This document shows, piece after piece, positions 25,654 to 34,866 of a stretch of DNA of 64,000 nucleotides. Position 1 is the stretch's first letter; the number at the start of each line of letters is the position of its first letter. The translations under genes were made by a program, and so were the position numbers. The notes under the pieces are model-generated. The model made no database searches. It worked only from the letters and a program-made list of their open reading frames with translations, and was not told the origin of the DNA. Origin of the DNA: Allobosea sp. OK403 (lineage in GTDB: Bacteria > Pseudomonadota > Alphaproteobacteria > Rhizobiales > Beijerinckiaceae); contig NZ_FOQV01000004.1 in assembly GCF_900113835.1 (NCBI RefSeq), positions 1 to 64,000 on the forward strand, written 5' to 3'.

Positions 25654-28361
25654 TCCTCCGAGAGGCCCTTCACAACCGTCGCGCTTCGCGATGCAAGCGC
25701 CGCCAGCGCCTCGCTGCGCGCCCGCTCCAGATCGGCCACGGCCTGCACCATGACCTGCATGGATGCAACACGAGCCTCGGCCTCGATCGTCGATGCGATG
25801 GTCACAGCCTGGCCTAGGCCCAGCGCGCTGGCCGAACTTGCGAACTGATGCGCCGCCCGCTCCAGCGCCTTGCGGTCGCCCTGCTCGGTCGCCCGGCCAA
25901 GCTGCTCCAGCAGATCCTCCGAGACTGTCTGGAACAGTGCAACGAGGCGCACCATCCGCTCGGCTCCCACCAGCAGCGCCTGCTCGTCGAGGAAGGCGTC
26001 GTCGACGGGGTGGTCCGAAGACAGGTTCGCATTCGCCAGACGGCCCGGCCTACGCGCGTTGCGCGTCAGCACCTGCCGCAAGGCCGCGGACGTCGCGGGC
26101 TTGGGCACGATTGTGGTCAGGCCCGCCGCGAGAAGCCGGCGCATCGTCTCCGGCGACACATCGGCGGTCAGCGCCACGATCGTCGGGCAGGCGATCTCCG
26201 GGATGGCACGGATCGCGGCAGCCGTCTCGATGCCGTCCATACCGGTCATGTGCATGTCGAGCAGCACGAGGTCGACGCGCTTCGATGCCAGCAGCGCCAG
26301 CGCAGCCTCGCCGGAGCTGGCTGTCAGCACGCGGTGCCCGGCCTTGGTGATCATGATCCGCGCCACCTCCCGCGTAACCGGCTCGTCATCGACGACGAGT
26401 ACGACAAGCGGCGCCTCGGTCGTCTCCGCATGCGACAAATGCACAGCGCTCGTTGCGGCAGCAGCCGGCAACCTGACCCAGAAGGTGCTGCCGGCCCCGA
26501 CTTCGCTGAGGACCGAGATCGAGCCACCCATCAGATTCGCAAGCTTGGTGCAGATCGCCAGGCCCAGACCGACCCCACCGGAGCGTCGCCCGGTTTCGGG
26601 ATCGACCTGCACGAAATCCTGGAAGATGCGGCGCTGCATGGCGGGATCGATGCCGATGCCGGTATCGTGCACCGCGATCACCAGCATCGGCCCCGATACG
26701 TCGTCGGCCGGCTCCAGGGCGGCGCCAACCTCGATCTCGCCGGCATCGGTGAAGCTGATCGCATTGCGCAGAAGGTTCTGCACGATCCGGTTGATCTTGC
26801 CAGGATCGCCGTTGAGCCTCGCCCTGTCGACGGGCTCGATACTGAGGCGCAGCGCGAGACCCTTGCGCTCGGCTGCCGGCCGCATCAGCGCGATGGCCGC
26901 CGCGAGCAGGGGGCCCGGCTCGTAATCACGCTTCTCCAGGCTCTCAGTGCCCGCCTCCAGCCTGGAAAGGTCGAGCGTCGCATTGGCAAGGTCGATCAGC
27001 GTCTCGCCGGAGGTCGCCGCCATTTCGACCAGCCGCCGGTCGCGCTGGCTCATGCGCTTGCGGTCGAGGATTTCGAGCACGCCGAGCACACCTGACAAGG
27101 GCGTGCGGATGTCGTGCCCAACCACCGCGAGGAAGCGGGATTTGGCTTTCGTCGCCTCCTCGGCCAATTCGCGCGCCTGTTCGGCGGCGCGCTGCCCGGC
27201 CGATGCCTGGTCGAGCGCCTTGGCGAGGGCGGCCGTGCGCTGGGACACCTTGTCCTCCAGGATGCTCCGGCTTTCCTGCAAGCGCTCAGCCATCAGGTTG
27301 AACTGGTCCCCGAGTTCCTGGAGCTCGTCGCCGGTGCGAATGTCGATGCGCTCGTCGAGCTGGCCCTCGCCAATCCGTGCGGCGCCTTCGGTCAGCGCCC
27401 GGACCGGCGCAACCAGGCGCCCGCTGAGCAGGATGCTGGTCACCACGGTGACGAGCAGCGCCCCGGCGAGGATGATCAGCGAGCGCTGGATCGAAGCATA
27501 GATCGGCGCATAAGCCTCGCTTTGCGGCAGATCGACGATGACGCTCCAATCGAGATTCGGCACGGGCGCGACGACCGACAGGACAGCCCGCCCCTCGATA
27601 TCGCGTGTCGACAGGCTGCTGCCGGGCAGCATCGCCCCTTGGATGTCCGGCCGCGGATAGGCTCGCAGGAGCGGCAGCAGATTCGTGCCTCTCAGGACGA
27701 AGCGGAGATCGGGATGCGCGATCAGCCGGCCGGTGCGGTCGACGACATAGGCCCGGCCTTCCACGCCGACCTTCATCTGCGAGACGAGCTCTTTGATGAA
27801 GGTCAGATTGACCGTCGCCAGGACCACGCCGCCTTTCGTTTCGGTCACCCGCTTTCCCAACAGCAGATAAGGCTCGGAGCCGCGCCGGAATTCGACATCG
27901 CTGCGGAAGTTGCCCTGAGCCAAGATCGCCTGAACGATCGGATCACTGGACAGGTCCGTCTCCGCGCCGATGCGGTCGCGGCCGGTGCGCGACAAGGCCA
28001 GCAATTCGCGCCCCTCGGCGTCGGTTCGCCTGAGATCGAGGATCGCCGGGGCCTGCCGCAGCAGGCGCAGCCCATCGAGATGAAGTTCTTCGAGGGCAAG
28101 GGCGCCCGAGCTGTTCAGCGAAACCCAATCGAGCTGCCGCGCGATATCACCGACAAATCCGCTGATGCGCTGCGCCGCCGCCTGCGCTTGCTCCTGCTGG
28201 ACACGCGCCACCAGCGCCCGCTGGTCGGAGAAAGCGAAGATCGTGCCGACGATGCCATTGATGCCCAGGGCGAGGCTGATCGCGAAGCCGACGAACACCG
28301 CATATTTGCGGGCGAGCGCGCCGCGCGGCCCGCGCCTGGCCGCGTCGATGATCCTTCTCAT
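25617..28361 (-). CDS. Hybrid sensor histidine kinase, TorS-like layout
   Basis: A 914-residue membrane kinase. The order is TM helix (residues 20-42), periplasmic Cache-type sensor (about 45-290, with YVVDRTGRLIAHPDL), second TM (ILAGALLVTVVTSILLSG), HAMP, coiled coil, HisKA with VVGHDIRTPLSG (His near 414), HATPase with NLLRNAISF and DTGIGID, a receiver domain with LLDMHMTGMDG (Asp near 701), and an HPt domain with AAHQFASSASALG (His near 838). This is a complete phosphorelay apart from the output regulator, which lies convergent on the plus strand. It overlaps the binding-protein gene by four bases, so that protein probably presents its ligand. Confidence 0.93.
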   Translation of the reverse strand: MRRIIDAARRGPRGALARKYAVFVGFAISLALGINGIVGTIFAFSDQRALVARVQQEQAQAAAQRISGFVGDIARQLDWVSLNSSGALALEELHLDGLRLLRQAPAILDLRRTDAEGRELLALSRTGRDRIGAETDLSSDPIVQAILAQGNFRSDVEFRRGSEPYLLLGKRVTETKGGVVLATVNLTFIKELVSQMKVGVEGRAYVVDRTGRLIAHPDLRFVLRGTNLLPLLRAYPRPDIQGAMLPGSSLSTRDIEGRAVLSVVAPVPNLDWSVIVDLPQSEAYAPIYASIQRSLIILAGALLVTVVTSILLSGRLVAPVRALTEGAARIGEGQLDERIDIRTGDELQELGDQFNLMAERLQESRSILEDKVSQRTAALAKALDQASAGQRAAEQARELAEEATKAKSRFLAVVGHDIRTPLSGVLGVLEILDRKRMSQRDRRLVEMAATSGETLIDLANATLDLSRLEAGTESLEKRDYEPGPLLAAAIALMRPAAERKGLALRLSIEPVDRARLNGDPGKINRIVQNLLRNAISFTDAGEIEVGAALEPADDVSGPMLVIAVHDTGIGIDPAMQRRIFQDFVQVDPETGRRSGGVGLGLAICTKLANLMGGSISVLSEVGAGSTFWVRLPAAAATSAVHLSHAETTEAPLVVLVVDDEPVTREVARIMITKAGHRVLTASSGEAALALLASKRVDLVLLDMHMTGMDGIETAAAIRAIPEIACPTIVALTADVSPETMRRLLAAGLTTIVPKPATSAALRQVLTRNARRPGRLANANLSSDHPVDDAFLDEQALLVGAERMVRLVALFQTVSEDLLEQLGRATEQGDRKALERAAHQFASSASALGLGQAVTIASTIEAEARVASMQVMVQAVADLERARSEALAALASRSATVVKGLSEDQALRSAKMPSL

Positions 28362-29371
28362 GACACGATCCGCGAGGCGCGCACGCGCAGCGAAAGCGGG
28401 ATCGTCAATCCCAGCGCCGTCGCCGCCTTCTCATTGATCACCAGCTCGAAGCTGCGCGAAAACTGGACGGGAAGCTCGGCGACGTTCGCGCCACGAAAGA
28501 TCAGGTCGATATAGCTCGCCATGACCAGATCGGATTCGTCGCGACCGCCGGTATAGGACATCAGCCCGCCTGCCTCGACGAAGGTCTCGTAAGGGTACAT
28601 CGTCGGCATCCGGTACTTCGCCACCAGCGGCGCGATCGCCCGGGCATTCCGGAAGGTGAAGCTGTCCGGCGGAAAAAACAGTCCCGTGCCCGGTTGCGCG
28701 GCGAGTTCGGCAAGGGCTGGCTCGATCTCGCTCATGGTCGCGACCGGGGCGCTGACCAGTGACATCCCGACCTCTTTTGCGCTCCAGCGCAGATGCTCGA
28801 CATAGGTCACGCCTCCGGCAGCCGCGGACACCGGATTGTAGATGACGCCGATCCGCACGGTCGCGGGCGCAATCTCGCGCAGCAGATCGACCCATTTCGC
28901 CGCCATCGACGGCTCATTGTTGCTGAAGCCGGTCGCATTGCCTTCCGGGCGCTCGAGCGAACGCACGAAACCGCTCCCGAGCGGATCGGACGCCGTCGAG
29001 AACAACACCGGTATCGTGCGCGTCGCGGCCAGGACGGCAGCCGTCTCGGTGCTGGAGCCGGCGACGATGACGTCGGGCGTTTCGCCGACCAGGTCCCTCG
29101 CCGTCGTCGCCAGGGTCTGCGGATCGGAGTTGGACGAGCGGACGAGGTAGCGAATATTCTGCCCTTCGACCCAGCCGCGCTGCACCATCAGGCGCTTCAG
29201 GAGACCCAGCCGCGCCAGCACGATCGGATGATCGAGCGGCAAGCCGATCATGAAGGCGGCAAGCCGCATGCGTTCGGCCGCCTCGGTGAACGACGACGCG
29301 AAGCCCGCGGTGAGGGAGGCCAACCCACAGAGAAAGGACCGACGCTGCATCCGTGCCGCCAGGATCGTCAT
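28358..29371 (-). CDS. Periplasmic substrate-binding protein (PF04392-like)
   Basis: A 337-residue protein with a signal sequence carrying RRSFLCGLASLTAG (Tat-like) and the ABC_sub_bind fold: GLLKRLMVQRGWVEGQNIRY, AVLAATRTIPVLFSTASDPLGSGFV and VIYNPVSAAAGG. This family resembles TrpX/LivK-type binding proteins. No ABC permease is nearby; the coupled kinase gene suggests a sensory role like TorT. The start at 29371 is kept, though MQRRSF at 29350 is possible. Confidence 0.85.
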   Translation of the reverse strand: MTILAARMQRRSFLCGLASLTAGFASSFTEAAERMRLAAFMIGLPLDHPIVLARLGLLKRLMVQRGWVEGQNIRYLVRSSNSDPQTLATTARDLVGETPDVIVAGSSTETAAVLAATRTIPVLFSTASDPLGSGFVRSLERPEGNATGFSNNEPSMAAKWVDLLREIAPATVRIGVIYNPVSAAAGGVTYVEHLRWSAKEVGMSLVSAPVATMSEIEPALAELAAQPGTGLFFPPDSFTFRNARAIAPLVAKYRMPTMYPYETFVEAGGLMSYTGGRDESDLVMASYIDLIFRGANVAELPVQFSRSFELVINEKAATALGLTIPLSLRVRASRIVS

Positions 29372-29458
29372 GCGCCGTGCTCACCACGGCGATCGATACG
29401 AACGGTGCCATGTCCCGCCGCGCAGGTCGAGCGTCAGAACGTTAGGGAAATAGGCGGC

Positions 29459-29701
29459 CTATTTGCGCCAGCGCGGCATGTCGCGTGGCCAATAACGCGC
29501 ATCAACCCGCGCCTCGGGGATGGGCCACTCATAGACCGGCGCGAAGATCCAGCATTGCAGCCGATTCCATTCGGCGGCATTCCGCGCCCCCTTGCAGGCT
29601 CCGATATGCGAGCGCTGCCAAAAGGCGGTCGCCGGCATGGGCCATGCGAACAGCGCAAGCGCGAGGACGAAGATCGATCGGCTCAAGCAGCGACGCCTCA
29701 T
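29459..29701 (-). CDS. Small secreted protein, unknown
   Basis: An 80-residue protein with a signal peptide (RRRCLSRSIFVLALALFAWPMPATAF) and a Trp/Pro-rich mature part (QCWIFAPVYEWPIPEARVDARYWPRDMPRW). The frame is open to 29743; I chose the ATG just before the signal peptide. No family recognised. Confidence 0.5.
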   Translation of the reverse strand: MRRRCLSRSIFVLALALFAWPMPATAFWQRSHIGACKGARNAAEWNRLQCWIFAPVYEWPIPEARVDARYWPRDMPRWRK

Positions 29702-29833
29702 TGGCAGCCCCGTCGACCGGGTCCGCTCCGACACCAAGCTCATGAGGAACGCATGGATGTCCTACCAAACGCTAAACAGCCACCTCGCCTGGAGCAGGAT
29801 CAATGCTCCGGCGCGCGGCCGCTGCGCCGGCTG

Positions 29834-30376
29834 TCAGGCGAAGCGGGTCTTCAGCGCCTCGAACAATGTGACCTGCTCGGCGATCAGCACTCGGCTCGTA
29901 TCGCGCCGAACGAAGACCTTGAACATCGCCTCGCCCCCGCCATTGAAGAACTGCACCGAACAGGACCGACGCCCGTGGAAAAGCCGGTCGACCAGATAGA
30001 TCGCGCGGCAATTCTCGGCCTTGATATGGCCACCGATCGGGCTGTCGCCATGGATGTTGTAATAGCCATGGCCGAAGGAGCCGACTGGCAGCGTGCCTTC
30101 GCATTCCAGCACGATATCGGGCGTGTGGACGATGAAGAGCACGCTCCCCCAGTTCGAGAGGTCCTGCCAGAGCGCCTCGAAGCGCTCAGGCGCGATCGCC
30201 GTCCGCTGCCCCAGTGGCGTCTCCTCCAGCACGGCAAGCGTCGGTACGCCGACCTCGCGGGCGATCGCCTCGATGACGCCGTCGGGCTTGGCCGCCAGCA
30301 TCTGCCTGACACGCGCCATCGGGTCGGTCGCCAGCGGTTCCTGGCCAGCCAGCGGGATCACCTGCGAGATCGACAT
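29834..30376 (-). CDS. hutX: Heme utilisation carrier protein HutX
   Basis: A 180-residue cytosolic protein with the HutX/HuvX core: NWGSVLFIVHTPDIVLECEGTLPVGSFGHGYYNIHG, then PIGGHIKAENCRAIYLVDRLFHGRRSCSVQFFNGGGEAMFKVFV. HutX-type proteins receive heme after import and hand it to a degrading oxygenase. Start at the ATG at 30376. It lies 11 bases after the IsdG-like oxygenase gene and divergent from hmuTUV, making a complete heme acquisition locus apart from an outer membrane receptor. Confidence 0.92.
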   Translation of the reverse strand: MSISQVIPLAGQEPLATDPMARVRQMLAAKPDGVIEAIAREVGVPTLAVLEETPLGQRTAIAPERFEALWQDLSNWGSVLFIVHTPDIVLECEGTLPVGSFGHGYYNIHGDSPIGGHIKAENCRAIYLVDRLFHGRRSCSVQFFNGGGEAMFKVFVRRDTSRVLIAEQVTLFEALKTRFA

Positions 30377-30387
30377 ACCGCCTCCCC

Positions 30388-30735
30388 TCACTCGGCCGCC
30401 TGGCGAGGCCGATGCGGATTGCTTTCGCTCAGCACCGTCTCGAAGCCCTCGAACTCGGGATGACCGAGATACATCGGCGTCTCCCGCGGCTGGCCGGCAT
30501 TGCGATGGGATTCGCGGAATTGCTCGGACTTGGTCCAGGCCGTGAAATCCTCCTTCGAGGCCCAGCTGGTATGCGAGGAATAGAGGGTGTGATCCGCCTT
30601 CTCCGGGCCCTTCAGCAGATGGAAGCCGAGGAAGCCCGCCATCTCGTCGAGGCGCGTCTTGCGCGACGACCAGACCGCCTCGAAGGCAGCCTCCTCTCCC
30701 TTGGCGACCTTGAAGCGGTTCATGGCGATGAACAT
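30388..30735 (-). CDS. IsdG/HmuQ-like heme-degrading monooxygenase
   Basis: A 115-residue ferredoxin-fold ABM domain protein: MFIAMNRFKVAKGEEAAFEAVW, then GFLGFHLLKGP, HTLYSSHTSWASKEDFTAWTKSEQFRESH. The Asn near residue 6, Trp and His positions fit the IsdG/MhuD/HmuQ catalytic set (Asn, Trp, His), which opens heme and frees iron. It is the first gene of the operon with hutX and divergent from hmuTUV. Substrate assignment rests on context plus these residues. Confidence 0.87.
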   Translation of the reverse strand: MFIAMNRFKVAKGEEAAFEAVWSSRKTRLDEMAGFLGFHLLKGPEKADHTLYSSHTSWASKEDFTAWTKSEQFRESHRNAGQPRETPMYLGHPEFEGFETVLSESNPHRPRQAAE

Positions 30736-30785
30736 GGGATTTGTCCTGACTTGGCTGGCGGATGAGCTGGCTTGAGTGGTTCTGT

Positions 30786-30836
30786 TTGAGCATTTTCAAG
30801 CGAACCGGTGTCCACTTCGCTCGAAAACGCTCTCGC
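30786..30836. repeat. Palindromic repeat, GAGCATTTTC..GAAAACGCTC type
   Basis: A short single-module copy: GAGCATTTTCAAGCGAACCGG, TGTCCACTTCGCTCGAAAACGCTC. It lies in the divergent promoter region of the heme locus. Confidence 0.75.
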
Positions 30837-30957
30837 TGGCTGACGCCGGATGCGCCTCGCCGACAAGCGTTCAGCGGCTACCGTGCCCGGCAAGCCGCTC
30901 TTGACCCTCTGTAGTAAAACCGAATATCTCCGTCAACAACGCCGAAACATAATCCAA

Positions 30958-30972
30958 TTTAGACGAATTAAA
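30958..30972. promoter_or_regulatory. Candidate iron-regulator site
   Basis: TTTAGACGAATTAAA, in a locally AT-rich stretch 63 bases before hmuT. It recalls the TTTAGA..TCTAAA iron control elements bound by Irr/Fur-type regulators in Rhizobiales, but the second half and spacing differ. Position in the hmuT/oxygenase divergent region is suitable. Confidence 0.3.
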
Positions 30973-31034
30973 AAGAACGAATACTTGCCTCGAATGCCGG
31001 GGCGAGACAATCAACACCTGACGGAGATGATCTC

Positions 31035-31991
31035 ATGGCCGGCCGCAACGCCCTGCTCGCCCCGGCGGCTCGCCGCCTCAATCGGCGCGAACTCGGCGCA
31101 GCCCTCGCCTTGACGCTGATCGCCGCCATCGATCTGACGAGCCCCGCCTCCTTCGTCACCCGCAGCTTCGCGCAGACGCCCGAGCGCATCGTCGCCGCCG
31201 GCGGCGTAATCACCGAGGTGCTCTATGCCCTGGGTCTCCAGGACAGGCTTGTGGGCGTCGACTCGACCAGCCAGTTCCCGGCCGAGGCGCTGAAGGACAA
31301 ACCCGATATCGGCTATGTCCGGGCCCTCTCGGCTGAAGGCGTGCTCTCGCTCAAGCCTTCGCTCGTCATGGCGATCACCAGCGCCGGCCCGCCGGATGCG
31401 ATCTCGCTGCTGAACGAAGCAGGCGTGCGCCTGGCACGAATTCCCGACGACACCAGCGCCGAGGGCGTCGTCACCAAGATCGAGGCGATCGGCGCGGTCG
31501 CCGGCGCGGTCGTGCCCGCGCGCCGGCTCGCGGCGCAGACCAAGGCGCGCTTCGACGAACTGGCGACGCTACGCACGACTTTGCCGGCTAAGCGACGGGT
31601 GCTCTTCGTGCTCTCACTGCAGAATGGCCGCATAATGGTCGGCGGGCGCAACAGTTCGGCGGACGCGATCATCGATCTCGCCGGCGGCATCAATGCGGCG
31701 GCTGCGGTCGAGGGCTACAAGCCGATGACCGACGAGGCGATCATCGCAGCTGCGCCCGAGGCCATCCTGATGATGCGCAACAGCGGCAACCACGACACGG
31801 CGACCGAGGCGCTGTTCGCCTTGCCCGCCTTCTCCCAGACGCCGGCGGCGGCGCACCGCGCCCATATCGTCATGGACGGCCTCTATCTGCTCGGCTTTGG
31901 CCCGCGCACGCCGGCGGCCGCCCGCGACCTCATGGCCGCGCTCTATCCCAACGCCGTGATCCCGCCGCTGAACACGGCGGCTGCACCATGA
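31035..31991 (+). CDS. hmuT: Heme ABC transporter substrate-binding protein
   Basis: A 318-residue periplasmic protein with an N-terminal export signal (RRELGAALALTLIAAI...FAQT). It has the class III binding-protein fold with a single long helix linker: RIVAAGGVITEVLYALGLQDRLVGVDSTSQFPAE and DKPDIGYVRALSAEGVLSLKPSLVMAI, both typical of HmuT/BhuT. It captures heme in the periplasm for HmuUV. A GGAG RBS lies about 10 bases before the ATG. It overlaps hmuU by four bases. Confidence 0.93.
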   Translation: MAGRNALLAPAARRLNRRELGAALALTLIAAIDLTSPASFVTRSFAQTPERIVAAGGVITEVLYALGLQDRLVGVDSTSQFPAEALKDKPDIGYVRALSAEGVLSLKPSLVMAITSAGPPDAISLLNEAGVRLARIPDDTSAEGVVTKIEAIGAVAGAVVPARRLAAQTKARFDELATLRTTLPAKRRVLFVLSLQNGRIMVGGRNSSADAIIDLAGGINAAAAVEGYKPMTDEAIIAAAPEAILMMRNSGNHDTATEALFALPAFSQTPAAAHRAHIVMDGLYLLGFGPRTPAAARDLMAALYPNAVIPPLNTAAAP

Positions 31992-33097
31992 CGCTTGCCG
32001 CCCGTCCCGGCGAGCTCGCCGCCCTGTCGTCGCTTGCAGCTTTCGCGGCCGGCCGCAGGCGACAGGCGGCCCTCGCGGTCGTCGGCGTGACCTTGCTCTG
32101 CCTCGTGCTCGCGATCGTCGCGACCGGTCAGGGCGCGGTCCAGATCGCGCCGGCCCGCGTTGCCGAGATTCTGATGGCCAAGCTCTCCGGCCAGGACGAG
32201 TTGCTTGCCGGGCGCGACGCGCTGGTCATGCTCAACATCCGCCTGCCCCGCGTGCTGCTCGCGATGCTGATCGGCGCGGCGCTCGCCATCTCAGGCGCGC
32301 TGATGCAGGGCCTGTTCCGTAATCCGCTCGCCGACCCCGGCCTCGTCGGCGTCTCGGCCGGAGCGGGGCTCGCCGCCGCGGCGACCATCGTCCTGGGCGA
32401 CCGCCTCCTCGCCGGCACCGGCTTCAAATTGCCCCTCGCCGCCCTGCCCGTCGGCGCCTTCTGCGGCGGCCTGGTCTCGACATTGGCGCTCTACCTGATC
32501 GCGACGCGCCAGGGCCGCACCTCGACCGCGACCATGCTGCTCGCCGGCGTCGCGCTTGGCGCGCTTGCGGGCTCGCTCACGGGCCTGCTCGCCTTTATCT
32601 CGGACGACCGGCAATTGCGCGACCTGACCTTCTGGTCGCTCGGCAGTCTCGGCGGGGCGAGCTGGGCCAAGCTCGTCATCGTCGCGCCGATCGTGCTGCC
32701 TCTGCTCTTCGCAGTGCCCCTGCTCGCGCGCGGGCTCAACGCCCTGATGCTGGGCGAGGCGGAGGCCTACCATCTCGGCCTGCCGGTGCAACGCATCAAG
32801 GGGCTCGCCATCCTGCTCGTCGCACTCGCCGTTGGTGCAAGCGTCGCCACAGCCGGCGTCATCGGCTTCGTCGGCATCGTCGTGCCGCATCTGATCCGGC
32901 TCGCCATCGGGCCTGATCATCGTCTGCTGCTGCCGCTCTCGGCGCTTGGCGGCGCAACCCTGCTGGTCGGGGCAGACATCGCCGCGCGCCTGATCGTAGC
33001 CCCGGCGGAATTGCCCATCGGCATCGTCACCGCAGCGGTCGGTGCGCCGTTCTTCCTCTGGCTTCTCCTGCGCCGGGCAAACCATGTCGACCTCTGA
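31988..33097 (+). CDS. hmuU: Heme ABC transporter permease (FecCD family)
   Basis: A 369-residue permease with about ten helices. FecCD-family landmarks are LNIRLPRVLLAMLIGAALAISGALMQGLFRNPLADPGLVGVSAGAGLAAA, GSLGGASW, and the cytoplasmic coupling helix region with GFVGIVVPHLIRLAIGPDHRLLLPLSALGGATLLVGAD. It forms the homodimeric channel for heme import. Stop and start overlap with hmuT, and 14 bases with hmuV, mean tight translational coupling. Confidence 0.95.
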   Translation: MTLAARPGELAALSSLAAFAAGRRRQAALAVVGVTLLCLVLAIVATGQGAVQIAPARVAEILMAKLSGQDELLAGRDALVMLNIRLPRVLLAMLIGAALAISGALMQGLFRNPLADPGLVGVSAGAGLAAAATIVLGDRLLAGTGFKLPLAALPVGAFCGGLVSTLALYLIATRQGRTSTATMLLAGVALGALAGSLTGLLAFISDDRQLRDLTFWSLGSLGGASWAKLVIVAPIVLPLLFAVPLLARGLNALMLGEAEAYHLGLPVQRIKGLAILLVALAVGASVATAGVIGFVGIVVPHLIRLAIGPDHRLLLPLSALGGATLLVGADIAARLIVAPAELPIGIVTAAVGAPFFLWLLLRRANHVDL

Positions 33098-33920
33098 CGA
33101 GCACGGCCCCGCGCTCATCGCCTGCGAGGGCGTGAGCTTCGCGATCGGCCGGCGCAAGCTCGTCGATCAGGCCTCGCTTGAGCTGCGCCCAGGCCGCACG
33201 ACCATTCTGGTCGGCCCCAACGGCGCGGGAAAATCGACGCTGTTGAAGCTCCTGACCGGCGAACTGCATCCGAGCGCAGGCAGAATATCCTTCGATGGCG
33301 AGGCGCTCGCTGCGGTGCCGGGCTGGCGGCTTGCCTCGCGGCGCGCCGTGATGGCGCAGCAGACCAGGCTCGCCTTTCCCTTCACCGTCTACGAGGTCGC
33401 ACGGCTGGGCGTCGACGGCGTCGGCCGCCGCCTGTCGCGTGGCCAGCGCGAAGCTCTGATCGGTCAGGCCCTGAGCGCAGCCGGCGTGCTCGACCTCGCC
33501 GCGCGCAGCTACCAGACCCTCTCGGGCGGCGAACAGCAGCGGGTGCAGTTCGCCCGCGCGCTCTGCCAGCTCGAGGCCGGGCGCGGAGCCGGGCCATCCC
33601 AAGCACTCTTCCTCGACGAGCCGATCGCCAGCCTCGACCTCTGCCATCAGCTCGCGCTTCTGGACATGGCCCGCAGCCTGGCCAGCCGTGGCGTCGCCAT
33701 GCTGATCGTGCTGCACGACCTCAACCTTGCCGTGACCTATGCCGACGAGCTCGTCATCATGGATCAGGGCCGCATCGTCGCCCGCGGCGCCCCCGCCGCG
33801 ACGCTGGACGACGCGCTGCTGCGCCAGGTCTTCAAGGTCGACCTCTCGCTCAGCCGCGCGCCGGCGCCGGGCCTGCCCTTCCTGTTGCCGCAACAGCACC
33901 GGGCGCAAAGCGCCGCGTGA
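33084..33920 (+). CDS. hmuV: Heme ABC transporter ATP-binding protein
   Basis: A 278-residue ATPase with Walker A GPNGAGKSTLLK, Q-loop MAQQTRLAFPFTVYEVA, signature LSGGEQQRVQFARAL, Walker B ALFLDEPIASLD and switch His in VLHDLNLA. The AFPFTVYEVARLG stretch is characteristic of HmuV. Start ATG at 33084, within the end of hmuU. It completes the hmuTUV importer. Confidence 0.95.
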   Translation: MSTSDEHGPALIACEGVSFAIGRRKLVDQASLELRPGRTTILVGPNGAGKSTLLKLLTGELHPSAGRISFDGEALAAVPGWRLASRRAVMAQQTRLAFPFTVYEVARLGVDGVGRRLSRGQREALIGQALSAAGVLDLAARSYQTLSGGEQQRVQFARALCQLEAGRGAGPSQALFLDEPIASLDLCHQLALLDMARSLASRGVAMLIVLHDLNLAVTYADELVIMDQGRIVARGAPAATLDDALLRQVFKVDLSLSRAPAPGLPFLLPQQHRAQSAA

Positions 33921-34072
33921 TGGCGAGAGCACAGCCGCATGAGGCGCGCTTTGGTCGAAAATTGGCGACAGCCCTCGGTCACGCTCGCGCGGCAGGCTCG
34001 TACCGGCCCTGGCTTTGCCCTCACCCGGCTTTTGGAACATAAGGAGCACTACCGCCCGGGCAGCGATGGCAG

Positions 34073-34744
34073 ATGCGCATTTTACTGGTCGAGGATAATC
34101 GCGAGCTTTCGGACTGGCTCGGCCGTTTGCTGCGCAAGAGCCGCTATGTCGTCGATTGCGTCCATGACGGTGCGGACGCCGATGCGGCGCTGTCGACGCA
34201 GCACTACGACGTGATCATCCTCGATATGGGCCTGCCGCAAATGACCGGGCTCGAAGTGCTGCAGCGTTTCAGGAGCCGCCGCGGCCTGACGCCCGTCATC
34301 ATCCTGACCGCCAACGACGCCGTCACCAGCCGCATCGCCGGGCTCGACGCCGGTGCCGACGACTACCTCGTCAAGCCGTTCGACCCCGACGAGCTGGAGG
34401 CGCGCATTCGCGCGCAATTGCGTCGCCGGCAAAACGACAAGAGCCTGCGCGTCGTCTTCGGTGCGCTCGAACTGGAGACCAATACGCGCCAGTTCCTGCT
34501 GGCCGGCGAAGTCCTGTCCTTGACGCAGCGCGAGCATGCGGTGCTGGAAACGCTCATCCTGGCCTCCGGCCGCGTCGTGTCGAAAGCGACCCTGAGCGAA
34601 ACCGTGTTTGGCCTCGACGACGATGCCAGCTCGAACGCGATCGAGATCTATGTCCACCGCGTCCGCAAGAAACTCGAGGGCCAAGGCGTCGCGATCGGCA
34701 CCTTGCGCGGCCTCGGCTATGCGCTGAGGAAGCAGGATGCCTAG
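34073..34744 (+). CDS. OmpR-family response regulator, TctD-like
   Basis: A 223-residue regulator: receiver domain with acidic pair EDN, phospho-acceptor in IILDMGLPQMTG (Asp near 51), Lys in DDYLVKPFDP, then a winged helix (LLAGEVLSLTQREHAVLETLI ... NAIEIYVHRVRKKLEG). It most resembles the TctD/QseB branch. Its TAG stop is within the first bases of a palindromic repeat, which separates it from its kinase gene. It starts 152 bp after hmuV, so a link to heme transport is possible but not shown. Confidence 0.9.
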   Translation: MRILLVEDNRELSDWLGRLLRKSRYVVDCVHDGADADAALSTQHYDVIILDMGLPQMTGLEVLQRFRSRRGLTPVIILTANDAVTSRIAGLDAGADDYLVKPFDPDELEARIRAQLRRRQNDKSLRVVFGALELETNTRQFLLAGEVLSLTQREHAVLETLILASGRVVSKATLSETVFGLDDDASSNAIEIYVHRVRKKLEGQGVAIGTLRGLGYALRKQDA

Positions 34745-34866
34745 AGCCGGATGATTTCAGATGGGATCACTTGGTGATCCCATCTGAAATCATCCGGCTC
34801 TCACCAAAGAATGAGAGCAGGATCGATGCGAAAAACCGGCTCCCACTTCTTCGCATCCTGCTCTAG
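34741..34866. repeat. CTAG-bounded palindromic repeat between regulator and kinase
   Basis: Bounded by CTAG at 34741-34744 and 34863-34866. It holds the AGCCGGATGATTTCAGATGG hairpin and the AGCAGGATCGATGCG / CGCATCCTGCT hairpin. Its left end forms the regulator stop codon and its right part is read as the kinase N terminus. Confidence 0.9.
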
